Shown: piece after piece, positions 30,027 through 38,783 of the stretch
How positions within the stretch are numbered: the first letter of the stretch is position 1
How the letters are laid out: each line of letters begins with the position of its first letter
NCBI RefSeq assembly: GCF_027947535.2
Contig: NZ_JAAGKO020000044.1
Location: forward strand, 1-64,000
Reading direction: 5' to 3'
Length of the DNA stretch: 64,000 bases
Source of the DNA: Streptantibioticus silvisoli
GTDB taxonomy: Bacteria; Actinomycetota; Actinomycetes; Streptomycetales; Streptomycetaceae
Notes under the pieces: generated by a model
What the model was told of the DNA's origin: nothing
Seen by the model: only the letters and a program-made list of their open reading frames with translations
Databases searched by the model: none
Translations under genes and position numbers: made by a program

Positions 30027-30908
30027 GGTGGTTCTCCTGCTGATCCTCGGTGGTTCGGTGGACGTGGCCGCCACGGCCGGAGCGGTCACGGGCGGGCAGG
30101 GCGGTGAGGGCCGGCGGTGCGGTGCCCGGCGGCCGGGCCCGCGGCGGACCGCCGCCGGGCACCGGACGGGGCCATACGGGCGGCGTCCACCGCACAACGG
30201 ACATGTCCCTCGGCATACCGGGCCGTGCGTCCGGCGGCGTGCCGGCCGGCCGCGGCGGCCCGGGGCCCCCGCACCCGGCACGGTCGCGGCCCGCCGCGTG
30301 TGCGCGGTGCCCGTCCGGTTCCTGCGTGCAGTCCCATCCGCGTTCCCTCGCCCTCGGCGCCCCCGGTCGGGGCGCCGGCTGCCTTCGAGCGTAGGCGCTG
30401 CCGGTCGGGGGCCGGCGGAGCGAACGGGCGGCCCACGGGGGCGTGGCGGGCACGATCGGGCCTCAACTCGCCCCGAGGACAGGGACGTTGAGGCGGCGCG
30501 ATGTGTCGCGACCGGGGTGACGCCGGGTCAGGTGGCTGCGGCGCGCCGGGACTGACCGCAGGGGCCGACGGCCGGGGCCGACCGTGGCGAACGGCCCCCG
30601 CGTCGGGGAACGGTTCGCGGGGGCCGCAGCCGGGCGCCGGTGCAGGGGCCGAACGGGTGCACGGCAGCCCCGCCGGGCGCGGTTACCGAACGGGTTCACG
30701 GCAGCCCCGCCGGGCGCGGTTGCCGAACGGGTTCACGGAAGCCGCCGGAAGCCCCCGCCGGGTACCGGTGCCTCCACCGGGCGCCGTCGAGCCTCACCGG
30801 TGCCACCGGGCACCGTTACCGCCGCCGAACGCGCCGCGGAAGCCGCCGAAGCCCCGCACGGCACCGGTGCCGCCGCCCGGCGCGGTCGGCGCGGGGCGGC
30901 GGCGGCCG
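30027..30908. other. Gene-free GC-rich region with tandem repeats
   Basis: 882 bases with no supportable gene. 30027-30500 holds only GC-rich sequence in which I see no clear promoter for the MFS gene. 30600-30900 is made of degenerate GCCGAACGGGTTCACGG and CACCGGTGCC-like repeats, lying downstream of the methionine-salvage operon. Confidence 0.5.
30649..30740. repeat. 37-bp tandem repeat
   Basis: Units starting CCGAACGGGT at 30649, 30686 and 30723 give an exact 37-bp period; the first two copies are nearly identical, the third is partial and diverges. A more degraded copy lies upstream around 30607. Not CRISPR: units are contiguous with no unique spacers. Confidence 0.8.
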
Positions 30909-31676
30909 TCAGGCGGGGAAGGCCTCGGTGGCGGGGTCGGCGGTACGGTCGCCGGCGGCGGCCGGGGCGGGGGAAGCGCTCAGGTCGAGGCCCTCGAAGG
31001 TGGAGATCGTCCGGTGGCCTTCGATGTCGGCGCCGCGCGGGTCGTCGGGCCGGCGCACGCCCAGCGTCCGCCATCCCGCCGCCGCCGCCGCGTCCAGTTC
31101 CCCGGCCACGTCGCTGAGGAAGACGGTGGCCCGCGCCGGCACCGCCAGGGCCGCGGTGATCGCCCGGTAGGAGTCCGGCTCCCGCTTGGGGCCGGCGTTC
31201 TCCAGGTCGAAGTGGCCGTGCAGCAGCCCCGACAGGTCGCCGAGGTCGCTGTGCCGGAACCAGTCGCGCTGCGCGGCGGCCGAACCGGAGGAGTACACGT
31301 GCGCGGTCACGCCCGCCGCCCGCCAGCGGCGCAGCGCCGGCGGCACGTCCGGGTAGACGTGGCCGTGCAGCACGCCCTCGCGGTAGCCGCCGGCCCAGAT
31401 GCCGCCCTGTACGGCCTTCAGCGGTGCCGCCTTCGTGTCGGTGTCCGCCCACCCCTCCAGCGCCGCGACGGCGCCCGCCTCGTCCAGGGCCGGCTCACCG
31501 GTCTCGGCCCGCACCGCGTCCAGCAGCTCGGCGTGCTCCGGGCTGCCGCGCAGCGCCGCGACCCAGCCGGCGATGCGGGGCCGGGCGTACGGGAACAGCA
31601 CGTCCTGGACGTGGGTGAGCGAACCGGTGGTGCCCTCGATGTCGAGCACCACCGCCGTCACGCCGCCGTGGGTCAC
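30909..31676 (-). CDS. mtnC: Acireductone synthase (enolase-phosphatase E1)
   Basis: 255 residues. HAD-family bifunctional enzyme that enolises and dephosphorylates 2,3-diketo-5-methylthiopentyl-1-phosphate. The HAD nucleophile motif is the E1 variant LDIEGTTGS (D12, E14), with VYSSGS (motif II) and VFLSDVAGELDAA (motif IV). The GTG at 31676 overlaps the mtnD stop by 4 nt. Last gene of the salvage operon; length is normal. Confidence 0.94.
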   Translation of the reverse strand: MTHGGVTAVVLDIEGTTGSLTHVQDVLFPYARPRIAGWVAALRGSPEHAELLDAVRAETGEPALDEAGAVAALEGWADTDTKAAPLKAVQGGIWAGGYREGVLHGHVYPDVPPALRRWRAAGVTAHVYSSGSAAAQRDWFRHSDLGDLSGLLHGHFDLENAGPKREPDSYRAITAALAVPARATVFLSDVAGELDAAAAAGWRTLGVRRPDDPRGADIEGHRTISTFEGLDLSASPAPAAAGDRTADPATEAFPA

Positions 31677-32251
31677 GAACCCTCCGCCAGCAGGGCGTCC
31701 AACCGCGGGTAGTCCGCGCCCAGCTGGTCGCCGGTGAAGTCGCCGACCCAGCCGTCCTCGTCGCGGAAGAAGCGGATGGCGCAGAAGTCGGGGCGCGGTC
31801 CCATGTCGAACCAGTGCCGGGTGCCGGCCGGCACCGACAGCAGGTCGCCGGCCTCGCACACCACCGCGTACACCCGGCCGTCCAGGTGCAGGTAGAAGCA
31901 GCCGGTGCCGGCGGCGAAGTAGCGCACCTCGTCCTCGGCGTGCCGGTGCTCGTCGAGGAACGCCTTACGGGCCGTGGCGGCCTTCTCCCGCCACGCCTCG
32001 TCGTCGGCCGGGGTCAGCTGGGCCACGTCGACCACCCGCAGGTCCTCCGCGGCGCACAGCGCGTCGACCTCGGCCCGGTACAGCGCCAGCACGTCCTCCT
32101 GGCGGCGCTCGGCACCCAGCCCGTCGCGCACCGGCCAGTGCCGCAGGGACACGCCGCGCTCGGCGAGCTCCTTGGTGATCGTGTCGTCGTCGCGGGTGCG
32201 CAGCAGCACCGTGCGCGGCGCGTTGTCGGGCATTACCTGAAGCAGCGTCAT
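31673..32251 (-). CDS. mtnD: Acireductone dioxygenase
   Basis: 192 residues. Cupin enzyme giving the keto acid precursor of methionine plus formate with Fe(II) (or an off-pathway CO route with Ni). Metal ligands are visible: H102, H104 and E108 in EHRHAEDE, and H146 in GTRHWFD. ATG at 32251 overlaps the stop of the mtnA-mtnB gene by 4 nt. The longer open frame upstream is out-of-phase mtnAB sequence. Confidence 0.95.
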   Translation of the reverse strand: MTLLQVMPDNAPRTVLLRTRDDDTITKELAERGVSLRHWPVRDGLGAERRQEDVLALYRAEVDALCAAEDLRVVDVAQLTPADDEAWREKAATARKAFLDEHRHAEDEVRYFAAGTGCFYLHLDGRVYAVVCEAGDLLSVPAGTRHWFDMGPRPDFCAIRFFRDEDGWVGDFTGDQLGADYPRLDALLAEGS

Positions 32252-34065
32252 GACGCGTCGGTCCTCTCGTCCCGCCCGGCGGTGGGGTCCGCCACGGGCC
32301 ACACCGGGCGGGCGCCGAGCAACAGCAGTTGGCAGATGGATTCCAGGCATTCGAGGTGGTTGCGGGCCTGGGCCAGGTCGGCGCCCCAGGCGGTGACGCC
32401 GTGGTCCGCGATGAGCAGTCCCGGCGGCCCGTCCGGGTGGCCGGCCACGTACGCGGCCACCTCGTCGGCGATGTCGGCGACGCGGGCGTGGTTGGCGAAG
32501 ACCGGCAGCGCGGTGGCCGACGGATCGGCGAGCCGCAGCCCCTTGAGCAGTTCGAAGCCGGACAGCGGCAGGACCGCGGTCCGGGGGCCGCCCGTGCGGC
32601 AGGCTACCGCTGTCGCGTGCGGCGCGTGGACGTGGATGACCGCGCCGGCGTCCGTCGCCCGGTAGACGGCGGCGTGGATCGAGGTCTCCGCCGAGGCCCG
32701 CGGGCCGTCCGGGTCGACCGGGACGCCGGTGCGCGCGTCCACCTCCACCACGTCGTTCTCGGTCAGGTCGCCCTTGTCGCGCCCGCTCGCGGTGATCAGC
32801 GCCCGGTCGCCGCTCGTGCGCACCGACAGGTTGCCCGAGGTGCCCGGCATCCAGCCGCGGGTGTACATCTCCCGGGTGAACGCGGCCAGTTGGCGTGCCG
32901 CGTCCCGGCCGGCCGCGGGGGCGTCGCGGCGCGGGTCGAAGACGCGGTCCTCCGTGACGACGGCGGTGATCAGCTCGCCGGGGGTCACGTCGAAGGCCGG
33001 GTTGAACGCCCGGGCGTCGAGCGGTCCGACCGCGGTGCCACCGAAGCCGATCACCTCGGCGGCCGGGCGCTCCTCCACCTCGATCGCCTCGCCGCCGGCC
33101 GTCCGGGGGTCCCAGCTGGACTCGGGTGCCACGACCACGAACGGCACGCCGTGCCGCGCGGCGGCCACCGCCAGCCCGTAGGTGCCGATCTTGTTGGCGG
33201 TGTCGCCGTTGGCCGCTATCCGGTCGGCGCCGACGAGCACCACGTCGACCATGCCGCGCGCCATCGCGGCCGCCCCGGCGGAGTCCACGCACAGCCGGTA
33301 GGGCACGTCGGCCTGGTCCAGCTCCCAGGCGGTCAGCCGCGCCCCCTGAAGCAGCGGCCGGCTCTCGCCGACCAGGACCTCGGCGACGAGGTGCCGGGCG
33401 TGCAGTTCCAGGATCGCGCCGAGCGCGGTGCCCACGGCGGCGGTGGCCAGCCGGCCGGTGTTGCAGTGCGTCAGCACCCGCAGCGGGCGGCGCGGCACGA
33501 GGTCGCACACCAGGTCCGCCGCGCGCCGGGCCGCCCGCAGGTTCGTCGCCCGGTCCTCCGCCAGCATCGCGGTCGCCTCGGCCAGCACCGCCTCCGGTCC
33601 GCCCTCCAGCGCGGTCAGCACCCGGCGGACCGCCCAGGCCAGGTTGACGGCGGTGGGCCGCGCGGTGGCCAGCTTCTCCGCGTCCGCACGCACCAGCGGC
33701 TCGTCGCACGACCCGTCGGCACGCCGGTGCCGGTGGGCGGATATCGCCACGCCCAGTGCCCCGGCCAGCCCGATCGCCGGCGCCCCCCGGATCGCCAGGG
33801 TGCGGATCGCGCCGATCACCTCGTCGACGCTCTCCAGCCGCAACAGCTCGACCTTGTGCGGCAGTTGACGCTGATCGACGACGACCAGCGCGCCGTCGTC
33901 CCAGACGAGGGAGGATTCGGCGTCCGGGCCGGCCACCCGCGCGGGGGCGGTCACCGGCCGCTCCGGTCGCCGCGATCCGCCACCGGCGCGCCGCAGGCGC
34001 CCCGGCAGGTCCCGCTCGTACCGCGCCGGCGCCGTAGTGGCATGGTTCGCGTCATCGGACCTCAT
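32248..34065 (-). CDS. mtnAB: Bifunctional methylthioribose-1-phosphate isomerase / methylthioribulose-1-phosphate dehydratase
   Basis: 605 residues. Residues ~50-380 are MtnA (IRGAPAIG, catalytic Cys201 in THCNTG, Asp281 in GADRIAANGD, NKIGTYGLA). Residues ~385-600 are MtnB, a class II aldolase-fold zinc dehydratase (GTSGNLSVR, ETSIHAAVYR, VIHVHAPHAT). Two consecutive salvage steps are therefore joined in one chain. The ATG at 34065 gives a ~45-residue Arg/Ala-rich tail before MtnA and its ribosome-binding site (AGGAG, 1 nt away) is too close, so a later start cannot be excluded. First gene of mtnAB-mtnD-mtnC. MTA phosphorylase or MTR kinase is not in the window. Confidence 0.93.
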   Translation of the reverse strand: MRSDDANHATTAPARYERDLPGRLRRAGGGSRRPERPVTAPARVAGPDAESSLVWDDGALVVVDQRQLPHKVELLRLESVDEVIGAIRTLAIRGAPAIGLAGALGVAISAHRHRRADGSCDEPLVRADAEKLATARPTAVNLAWAVRRVLTALEGGPEAVLAEATAMLAEDRATNLRAARRAADLVCDLVPRRPLRVLTHCNTGRLATAAVGTALGAILELHARHLVAEVLVGESRPLLQGARLTAWELDQADVPYRLCVDSAGAAAMARGMVDVVLVGADRIAANGDTANKIGTYGLAVAAARHGVPFVVVAPESSWDPRTAGGEAIEVEERPAAEVIGFGGTAVGPLDARAFNPAFDVTPGELITAVVTEDRVFDPRRDAPAAGRDAARQLAAFTREMYTRGWMPGTSGNLSVRTSGDRALITASGRDKGDLTENDVVEVDARTGVPVDPDGPRASAETSIHAAVYRATDAGAVIHVHAPHATAVACRTGGPRTAVLPLSGFELLKGLRLADPSATALPVFANHARVADIADEVAAYVAGHPDGPPGLLIADHGVTAWGADLAQARNHLECLESICQLLLLGARPVWPVADPTAGRDERTDAS

Positions 34066-34299
34066 GCTCCTAGGAAGTGGTGAGGCGTTCGAATCGTCAA
34101 CGGGGGCCGGCCTGGGCGGTGGTGGGAGGGGTTCGGGGACGCGGGGCGGTGTCCGCCCGGCGCCGCGGGCCGACCGCGTGGCAACGGTATGTGAGCTACC
34201 CGGACCGCCCCTCACCCATTCCGTGACCCACGTCACGCGGACGGGGACGGCGTCGGCGCGTGACGCCGCGGCGGCGGGGGAACGCCCCGGCCGCACGCC

Positions 34300-34980
34300 T
34301 CAGTCGAGGTGGTGGCGGTGGGCGTAGTGGCTGGCGGCGACGCGGTCGCGGGAGCCGGTCTTGGTGAAGATGCGGTTGACGTGGGTCTTGACGGTGTTGT
34401 GGCTCAGGAAGAGGGCCGCGGCGATCTCGGTGTTCGTCATGCCGCGGGCGATCAGGGTGAGGATCTCCGTCTCGCGGGGGGTCAGCCCGTCGGGCGGGGT
34501 GTCGCCGGGCGGCGGTGCCACGGGGTCCGCCGGGGCCGGAACGGCCGTGGCGGCGGCCAGCAGTGCGGCCTGCACCTGGGGGTCCAGGACCGCGTAGCCG
34601 CCCGCGGCGCTGTGCAGCGTCCGGGCGATGTGGAGCTTGTCGGCGTCCTTGGTCAGGTAGGCGCGGGCGCCGGCCCGCAGGGTCTCCAGGACGGAGGTGT
34701 CGTCGGCGTAGGTGGTCAGCACGACGATGGCCACCTCCGGGTGCCGGGCGGTGAGTTGCCGGGTGGCCTCGATGCCGTCCATCACGGGCATGTGCAGGTC
34801 CAGCAGGATGACGTCGGGGTGGTGGCGGGCGACCTGTTCGAGGGCCTGGAGGCCGTTGGCGGCGGAACCCACGACGTCGATGTCGGGCATCAGGCCGAGC
34901 ATGATGACCAGCCCCTCGCGGATGGTGGCCTGGTCGTCGGCGACCACGATGCGCAGCGGCGGCGCGGCGGCGTCGGTCAT
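34300..34980 (-). CDS. NarL/FixJ-type response regulator
   Basis: 226 residues. Receiver domain 1-125 with ADDQ acidic pocket, phospho-acceptor D61 (LLDLHMP), conserved T and K109-like TKDAD; LuxR HTH at ~160-220 (LTPRETEILTLIARGMTNTEIA). Overlaps its kinase gene by 4 nt. It should be phosphorylated by the kinase encoded upstream. Targets unknown. Confidence 0.95.
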   Translation of the reverse strand: MTDAAAPPLRIVVADDQATIREGLVIMLGLMPDIDVVGSAANGLQALEQVARHHPDVILLDLHMPVMDGIEATRQLTARHPEVAIVVLTTYADDTSVLETLRAGARAYLTKDADKLHIARTLHSAAGGYAVLDPQVQAALLAAATAVPAPADPVAPPPGDTPPDGLTPRETEILTLIARGMTNTEIAAALFLSHNTVKTHVNRIFTKTGSRDRVAASHYAHRHHLD

Positions 34981-36314
34981 CGCGACACCCGGGCGGTGAC
35001 GGTCCAGCGCCGGTCGTGGGCGCCCGCGGTGAGGGTGCCGCCCAGGAGCAGCAGGCGTTCGCGCATCCCGGTCAGCCCGTAGCCGCCGTCGACGGTCGCC
35101 AGGCGGGGGGTGGTCGGGGCGCGGTCGCCCAGCGGGTTGCTGACGGTCAGGGTCACCTGGTGGTCCTCGTAGCGAAGGGCGATGTCCACGGCCTGGGCCG
35201 GCGCGTGTTTGGCCGCGTTGGTCAGGGATTCCTGCGCGACGCGGACCAGGCAGACGGTCCGCTCGGGGGGAAGCGTGGCGGGCCCGCCCTCCACCGAGAC
35301 GGTGACGGCGGCGTGGTGGTGCTGGCGGTGGGTCTCGGCGATGCCGGCCAGCGCCTGCGGGAGCGGGGGGACGTCGGTGCGCAGGGCCTGGACCGCCCGG
35401 CGGGTGTCGGCCAGGCCGTCGGCGGCCATCCGCTGGGCGACGCCGAGCAGGTCGTCGGCGCGGCGGGTGTCGTGGTCGATCAGGGTGCGGGCGGTCTGGA
35501 TCTGGATGCCGAGGGCGCCCAGGGAGTGCGCCAGGACGTCGTGGATCTCGCGGGCGATCCGGGCGCGCTCCTCCAGCACCGCGGCACGGCGCTGTTCGGC
35601 GCGCAGCTGTTCGACCTGGGCGAGCAGCGCGGCGGTCTCCTCGGCCCGGACCCGGTAGACGCGCCGGTTGTAGCCGATCAGCAGGCCGGCCAGCAGGGAG
35701 AGCGGGTAGCCCAGCAGGACGGCGCGGTCCGAACCGTTGAGCAGGCCGCCGGTCTCGACGGCCAGGACGCCGAGGCCGGTCACGGTCCACCCGGCGGTCA
35801 GGTCGGTGGCGCCGCCGGCGTCGATCACGGCGATGATCGCCAGCCCCAGCAGGGCCCCGGCGTGCGGCAGGGTGCACACCGCCGCCGAGGCCGTCGCGGT
35901 GATCGCCAGCAGGAACACCTGGGTGCCGCGCCGCAGGCCGTTCGCGCGGACCTCCAGCAGCCCCCACGGCACCAGCGTCAGCCCGCACAGCGCGTAGGCG
36001 CCCGCCGTCACCTTCATGCTCGCGGAACCGAGGCCGGGGCCGGCGAAGGTCTCGACGCCGATGAGGGTGAACGCGACGGCCCGGGCCAGCCAGGACAGCG
36101 CGCGCAGCGTGGTGCCGCGGTGCGGGGCGAGCCACTTCGGCGGCCACCGGCCGGCCCGCGGCGCGGTCGCCGCACCGGCCCGGTGACCGGCGGCCGGCGC
36201 GTCGGCCTCCCCGCGCGGGGCGGCATCGGCGGCCGGTCGTGCGGGGGCGCCGGACGCGGCCGGGGCGGCTCCGGCGGAGTCGCGGGCGGTCGGGCGGGGC
36301 TGGCGGTCCGTCAT
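34977..36314 (-). CDS. Sensor histidine kinase, DesK/HisKA_3 type
   Basis: 445 residues. Residues 1-60 are Ala/Pro-rich and cytoplasmic, followed by about five or six membrane helices (75-215), the HisKA_3 dimerisation helix with H258 in EERARIAREIHDVLAHSLG, and an HATPase domain (ESLTNAAKHAP, DGGYGLTGMRERL). No large sensor domain is present, so it likely senses a membrane-embedded signal. A minus-strand TAGCAT at 36393-36388 is a candidate -10 box about 75 nt upstream. Cognate regulator is the overlapping downstream gene. Confidence 0.94.
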   Translation of the reverse strand: MTDRQPRPTARDSAGAAPAASGAPARPAADAAPRGEADAPAAGHRAGAATAPRAGRWPPKWLAPHRGTTLRALSWLARAVAFTLIGVETFAGPGLGSASMKVTAGAYALCGLTLVPWGLLEVRANGLRRGTQVFLLAITATASAAVCTLPHAGALLGLAIIAVIDAGGATDLTAGWTVTGLGVLAVETGGLLNGSDRAVLLGYPLSLLAGLLIGYNRRVYRVRAEETAALLAQVEQLRAEQRRAAVLEERARIAREIHDVLAHSLGALGIQIQTARTLIDHDTRRADDLLGVAQRMAADGLADTRRAVQALRTDVPPLPQALAGIAETHRQHHHAAVTVSVEGGPATLPPERTVCLVRVAQESLTNAAKHAPAQAVDIALRYEDHQVTLTVSNPLGDRAPTTPRLATVDGGYGLTGMRERLLLLGGTLTAGAHDRRWTVTARVSR

Positions 36315-36578
36315 CGGTGATCGTCCGTGGGGATGGCGTGGGCAGCGGCTGATGGCGGCCGGTCGGCGGCCTTCCTGCGGTGACTCCATGCTAGGAGACG
36401 CCCGGCCGCCGGGCATCACCCCGCGGGTGACCGGCCGGCCGCGGCGTAGTACCGGGGACCACCCGGCGGCCGGGCGCGGTTCACCCCGCTGTCGCCTCCA
36501 GCGGCGACGCCCGGCCCCCGTCCCGTGGCGGAATCTGAGGAGGTCGCACCAACCGCCCCGACCGAAAGGCCACGCATC

Positions 36579-37127
36579 GTGTCCAGCCTCGACCAGGCCC
36601 TGCTGATCAACGCGCTCGTCCTGTTCACCGTCCTGGAGGCGGATCTGGGACCGCACCGCAAGATCGGCCCGTTCCGCATCCTGCGCCCGCTGCTGACCGC
36701 CGGCGCGATCGTGCCGATCTACCTGAAGGGCTTCACCACCCGGGGGGCCGGCCTGGCGCTGGAGATCGCGCTGACCGCGGCCGGCCTGCTGCTCGGCCTG
36801 CTCGCGACCCGGCTCACCCGGGTCTACCGCAGCCCCCGCACCGGCAAGCCGGTCAGCCGCGCCGCCTGGGGCTACGCCGCCGTGTGGATCGCGGTGATCG
36901 GCGCCCGTACCGCCTTCTCCTACGGCTCGGCGCACTGGTTCGGCCCGCAGCTGGGCAGCTGGATGGTCGCCCACCGGGTCACCGGCGACGCCCTGACCGA
37001 CGCGCTGCTGCTGATGGCCATCGCCATGACGCTCACCCGCACCCTGTCCCTCGCCGGGCGCGCCCACGCCCTGCCCCGCCGGCCGGCCGACGCCGTCACC
37101 GGCACCGGGAGCCACGCGGCGGCGTAG
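36579..37127 (+). CDS. Small integral membrane protein, unknown function
   Basis: 182 residues from GTG 36579. Hydrophobic helices at ~5-20, 33-48, 52-75, 100-115 and 145-160. The LTRVYRSPRTGKPVSRAA loop and AHRVTGDALTDALLLMAIAMTLTRT resemble DUF1453-like membrane proteins, but I am not sure. GAAAGG about 10 nt upstream supports the start; a longer frame from 36525 also has a GTG. It is divergent from the kinase gene, possibly related to it. Confidence 0.7.
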   Translation: MSSLDQALLINALVLFTVLEADLGPHRKIGPFRILRPLLTAGAIVPIYLKGFTTRGAGLALEIALTAAGLLLGLLATRLTRVYRSPRTGKPVSRAAWGYAAVWIAVIGARTAFSYGSAHWFGPQLGSWMVAHRVTGDALTDALLLMAIAMTLTRTLSLAGRAHALPRRPADAVTGTGSHAAA

Positions 37128-37184
37128 GCCGGGAAGCACGCCCGGGGGCGGGCGGCGCGGTCGGGACGCGGTCTGGGGCGCGGG

Positions 37185-37619
37185 TCAGGGACGCGGGCGG
37201 CGGGGCTGCTCGGACTTGGCGGCCTTGGCGGCGCTCTTGGCCTCGCTCTTGTCCTTGAGGTCCTTCAGGCGGACGGCTTCCTTGCGGACGTCGGCCTGGG
37301 TGGCGCGTTCCTGGCGGAGCCACTCGGGCTCCTCCTCGCGCAGTTCCTGGATCTGGTCGGTGGTGAGGGCGTCGGTGACGCCACCGCGGGCCAGACCCGA
37401 GATGGACACCCCGAGGCGCGCGGCGACCACGGGGCGGGGGTGGGGTCCGTGCTGGCGCAGCGCGCGCAGCCACTCGGGGGGATCGCTCTGGAGCGCGTTC
37501 AGCTCGTCGCGCGAGACGACACCCTCCTGGAACTCGGCGGGGGTGGCCTGAAGGTACACACCCAGCTTCTTGGCCGCGGTCGCGGGCTTCATCGTCTGGG
37601 TGGTCTGCTGCGACGTCAT
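37185..37619 (-). CDS. DUF5997 family protein
   Basis: 144 residues. Starts with TMKPATAAKKLGVYLQATPAEFQE, a conserved actinobacterial family with no known function; the central segment VVAARLGVSISGLARGGVTDALT looks like a short helix-turn-helix. The C-terminal ~40 residues are Lys/Ala/Arg-rich. The ATG at 37619 is preceded 6 nt upstream by minus-strand TACCCT, so it is probably leaderless. It is divergent from the LysR-type effector-domain gene, a pairing that suggests a functional link. Confidence 0.85.
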   Translation of the reverse strand: MTSQQTTQTMKPATAAKKLGVYLQATPAEFQEGVVSRDELNALQSDPPEWLRALRQHGPHPRPVVAARLGVSISGLARGGVTDALTTDQIQELREEEPEWLRQERATQADVRKEAVRLKDLKDKSEAKSAAKAAKSEQPRRPRP

Positions 37620-37625
37620 GGGTCC

Positions 37626-37679
37626 AGGGTATCGAGCGTGTGCGGCGGCCTCGACCACGACCGGTAGCCTGGCGGCGTG
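37626..37679. promoter_or_regulatory. Divergent pair of leaderless promoters
   Basis: Minus strand: TACCCT at 37631-37626, 6 nt before the DUF5997 ATG (37619). Plus strand: TAGCCT at 37665-37670, 6 nt before GTG 37677. Both genes lack Shine-Dalgarno sites. Only about 35 bp separate the two -10 boxes, so transcription of the two must be mutually affected. Confidence 0.55.
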
Positions 37680-38459
37680 ACAGGCTCGCACGTACCCCCT
37701 TCGTTCCGGCTCGCCTACGTCCCGGGGATGACGCCCGGCAAGTGGGTGCGGGTGTGGAACGAGCGGCTGCCCGACGTGCCGCTGGAACTCGTCGCGGTAC
37801 CCGCCGCCGAGGCCAACGGCGTACTGCGGGACGGCGGCGCCGACGCGGGACTGGTGCGTACGCCGTTCGACCGCGGCGCCCTCAGCGCGATCCCGCTCTA
37901 CACCGAGACGACGGTGGTCCTGGTACCGAAGGACCACCTGGTGACGGCGGTCGACGAGGTGTCGCTGGCGGACCTGGCCGACGAGATCGTGCTGCACCCC
38001 CTCGACGACACGCTGGAGTGGGAACACCCGCCGGGGCGCCCGGCGTTGGAGCGCCCCGCGACCACGGCGGACGCCGTCGAACTCGTGGCGGCCGGCATCG
38101 GCCTGCTGCTGCTCCCGCAGTCCGTCGCCCGCCTGCACCACCGCCGCGACCTCACCTACCGCCCGGTCCCGGACGCCCCCGGCTCCGGCGTCGGCCTGTC
38201 GTGGCCGCTGGCCGACGAGACCCCCGAACTGGTCGAGGAGTTCATCGGCATCGTCCGCGGCCGGACCGTCAACAGCACCCGCGGCCGCGGCCGCGCCCAG
38301 GGCGCAGAACCGGCGGCCGAACGCCCCGCGCCGGCCGCCGCCAAGCACAAGCCGGCCGGCGGTACCCCGAAACGGCCCACGCCACGCCGCGGCGCCGGCG
38401 GCTCGGGCGGCAGCGGCTCGGGCGGCGGCCGGCGCGGGAAGCCCCGGCGCCGGTCGTAG
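37677..38459 (+). CDS. LysR-type substrate-binding domain protein without HTH
   Basis: 260 residues. Residues ~10-195 match the periplasmic-binding-like effector domain of LysR regulators (RLAYVPGMTPGKWVRVWNERLPDVPLEL, DAGLVRTP, VAAGIGLLLLPQSVARLH) but the usual 60-residue N-terminal HTH is absent, and no room for it exists upstream. The C-terminus is a basic Gly/Arg/Lys-rich tail of about 60 residues that could bind nucleic acid. Could be a ligand sensor working with the divergent DUF5997 protein, which has an HTH-like segment. Confidence 0.85.
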   Translation: MTGSHVPPSFRLAYVPGMTPGKWVRVWNERLPDVPLELVAVPAAEANGVLRDGGADAGLVRTPFDRGALSAIPLYTETTVVLVPKDHLVTAVDEVSLADLADEIVLHPLDDTLEWEHPPGRPALERPATTADAVELVAAGIGLLLLPQSVARLHHRRDLTYRPVPDAPGSGVGLSWPLADETPELVEEFIGIVRGRTVNSTRGRGRAQGAEPAAERPAPAAAKHKPAGGTPKRPTPRRGAGGSGGSGSGGGRRGKPRRRS

Positions 38460-38673
38460 CGGGCAGCGGCAGCCGGGGTGCCGTAACGGGCTGCGGCAAC
38501 CGGTGAAGGTGTGCGGCGCCCCGGAACTCCGGAGGCGGGGGCCGGGCACCTCCGTCGGCCGGGCCGGCGCCGCACGGCCACCGCACGGTCCGGCTCACGG
38601 GGGCCGCGAGCAGGTCGCCGTTCCGGTGGCCCGCAAGCGTTCCGCAGGCGTCCGCCGGCGTGCGTCGAGGTGC

Positions 38674-38703
38674 GGGCCTCGCGGGTGCGGACCCGCGAGG
38701 CCC
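38674..38703. terminator. Hairpin terminator 1
   Basis: Perfect 13-bp stem (38674-38686 with 38691-38703), 4-nt loop, with extra flanking pairing GTCGAG/CTCGAC. Confidence 0.7.
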
Positions 38704-38714
38704 TCGACCGCTCG

Positions 38715-38751
38715 GGGCCGACCGGCGCTCCCCTCCGGCGCCGGTCGGCCC
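38715..38751. terminator. Hairpin terminator 2
   Basis: Perfect 14-bp stem (38715-38728 with 38738-38751) around a 9-nt loop, 11 nt after the first hairpin and 32 nt from the stop of the convergent gene. Confidence 0.7.
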
Positions 38752-38783
38752 GCGCGTCGCCCGGGGGAACTCCCCCGGGCCGT

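Larger units (their letters stand above)
38460..38783. other. Gene-free region with two terminator hairpins
   Basis: 324 bases between convergent genes; apart from the hairpins at 38674-38703 and 38715-38751 I see nothing in it. Confidence 0.6.

Noticed and set aside
30649-30740. Possible CRISPR array
   Set aside because: Units are contiguous, with no unique spacers and no cas genes nearby; it is a simple tandem repeat.
34977-37139. Longer histidine kinase with about 275 extra N-terminal residues
   Set aside because: The extra part runs antisense through the membrane-protein gene at 36579 and is Gly/Arg/Gln-rich; the ATG at 36314 is preferred.
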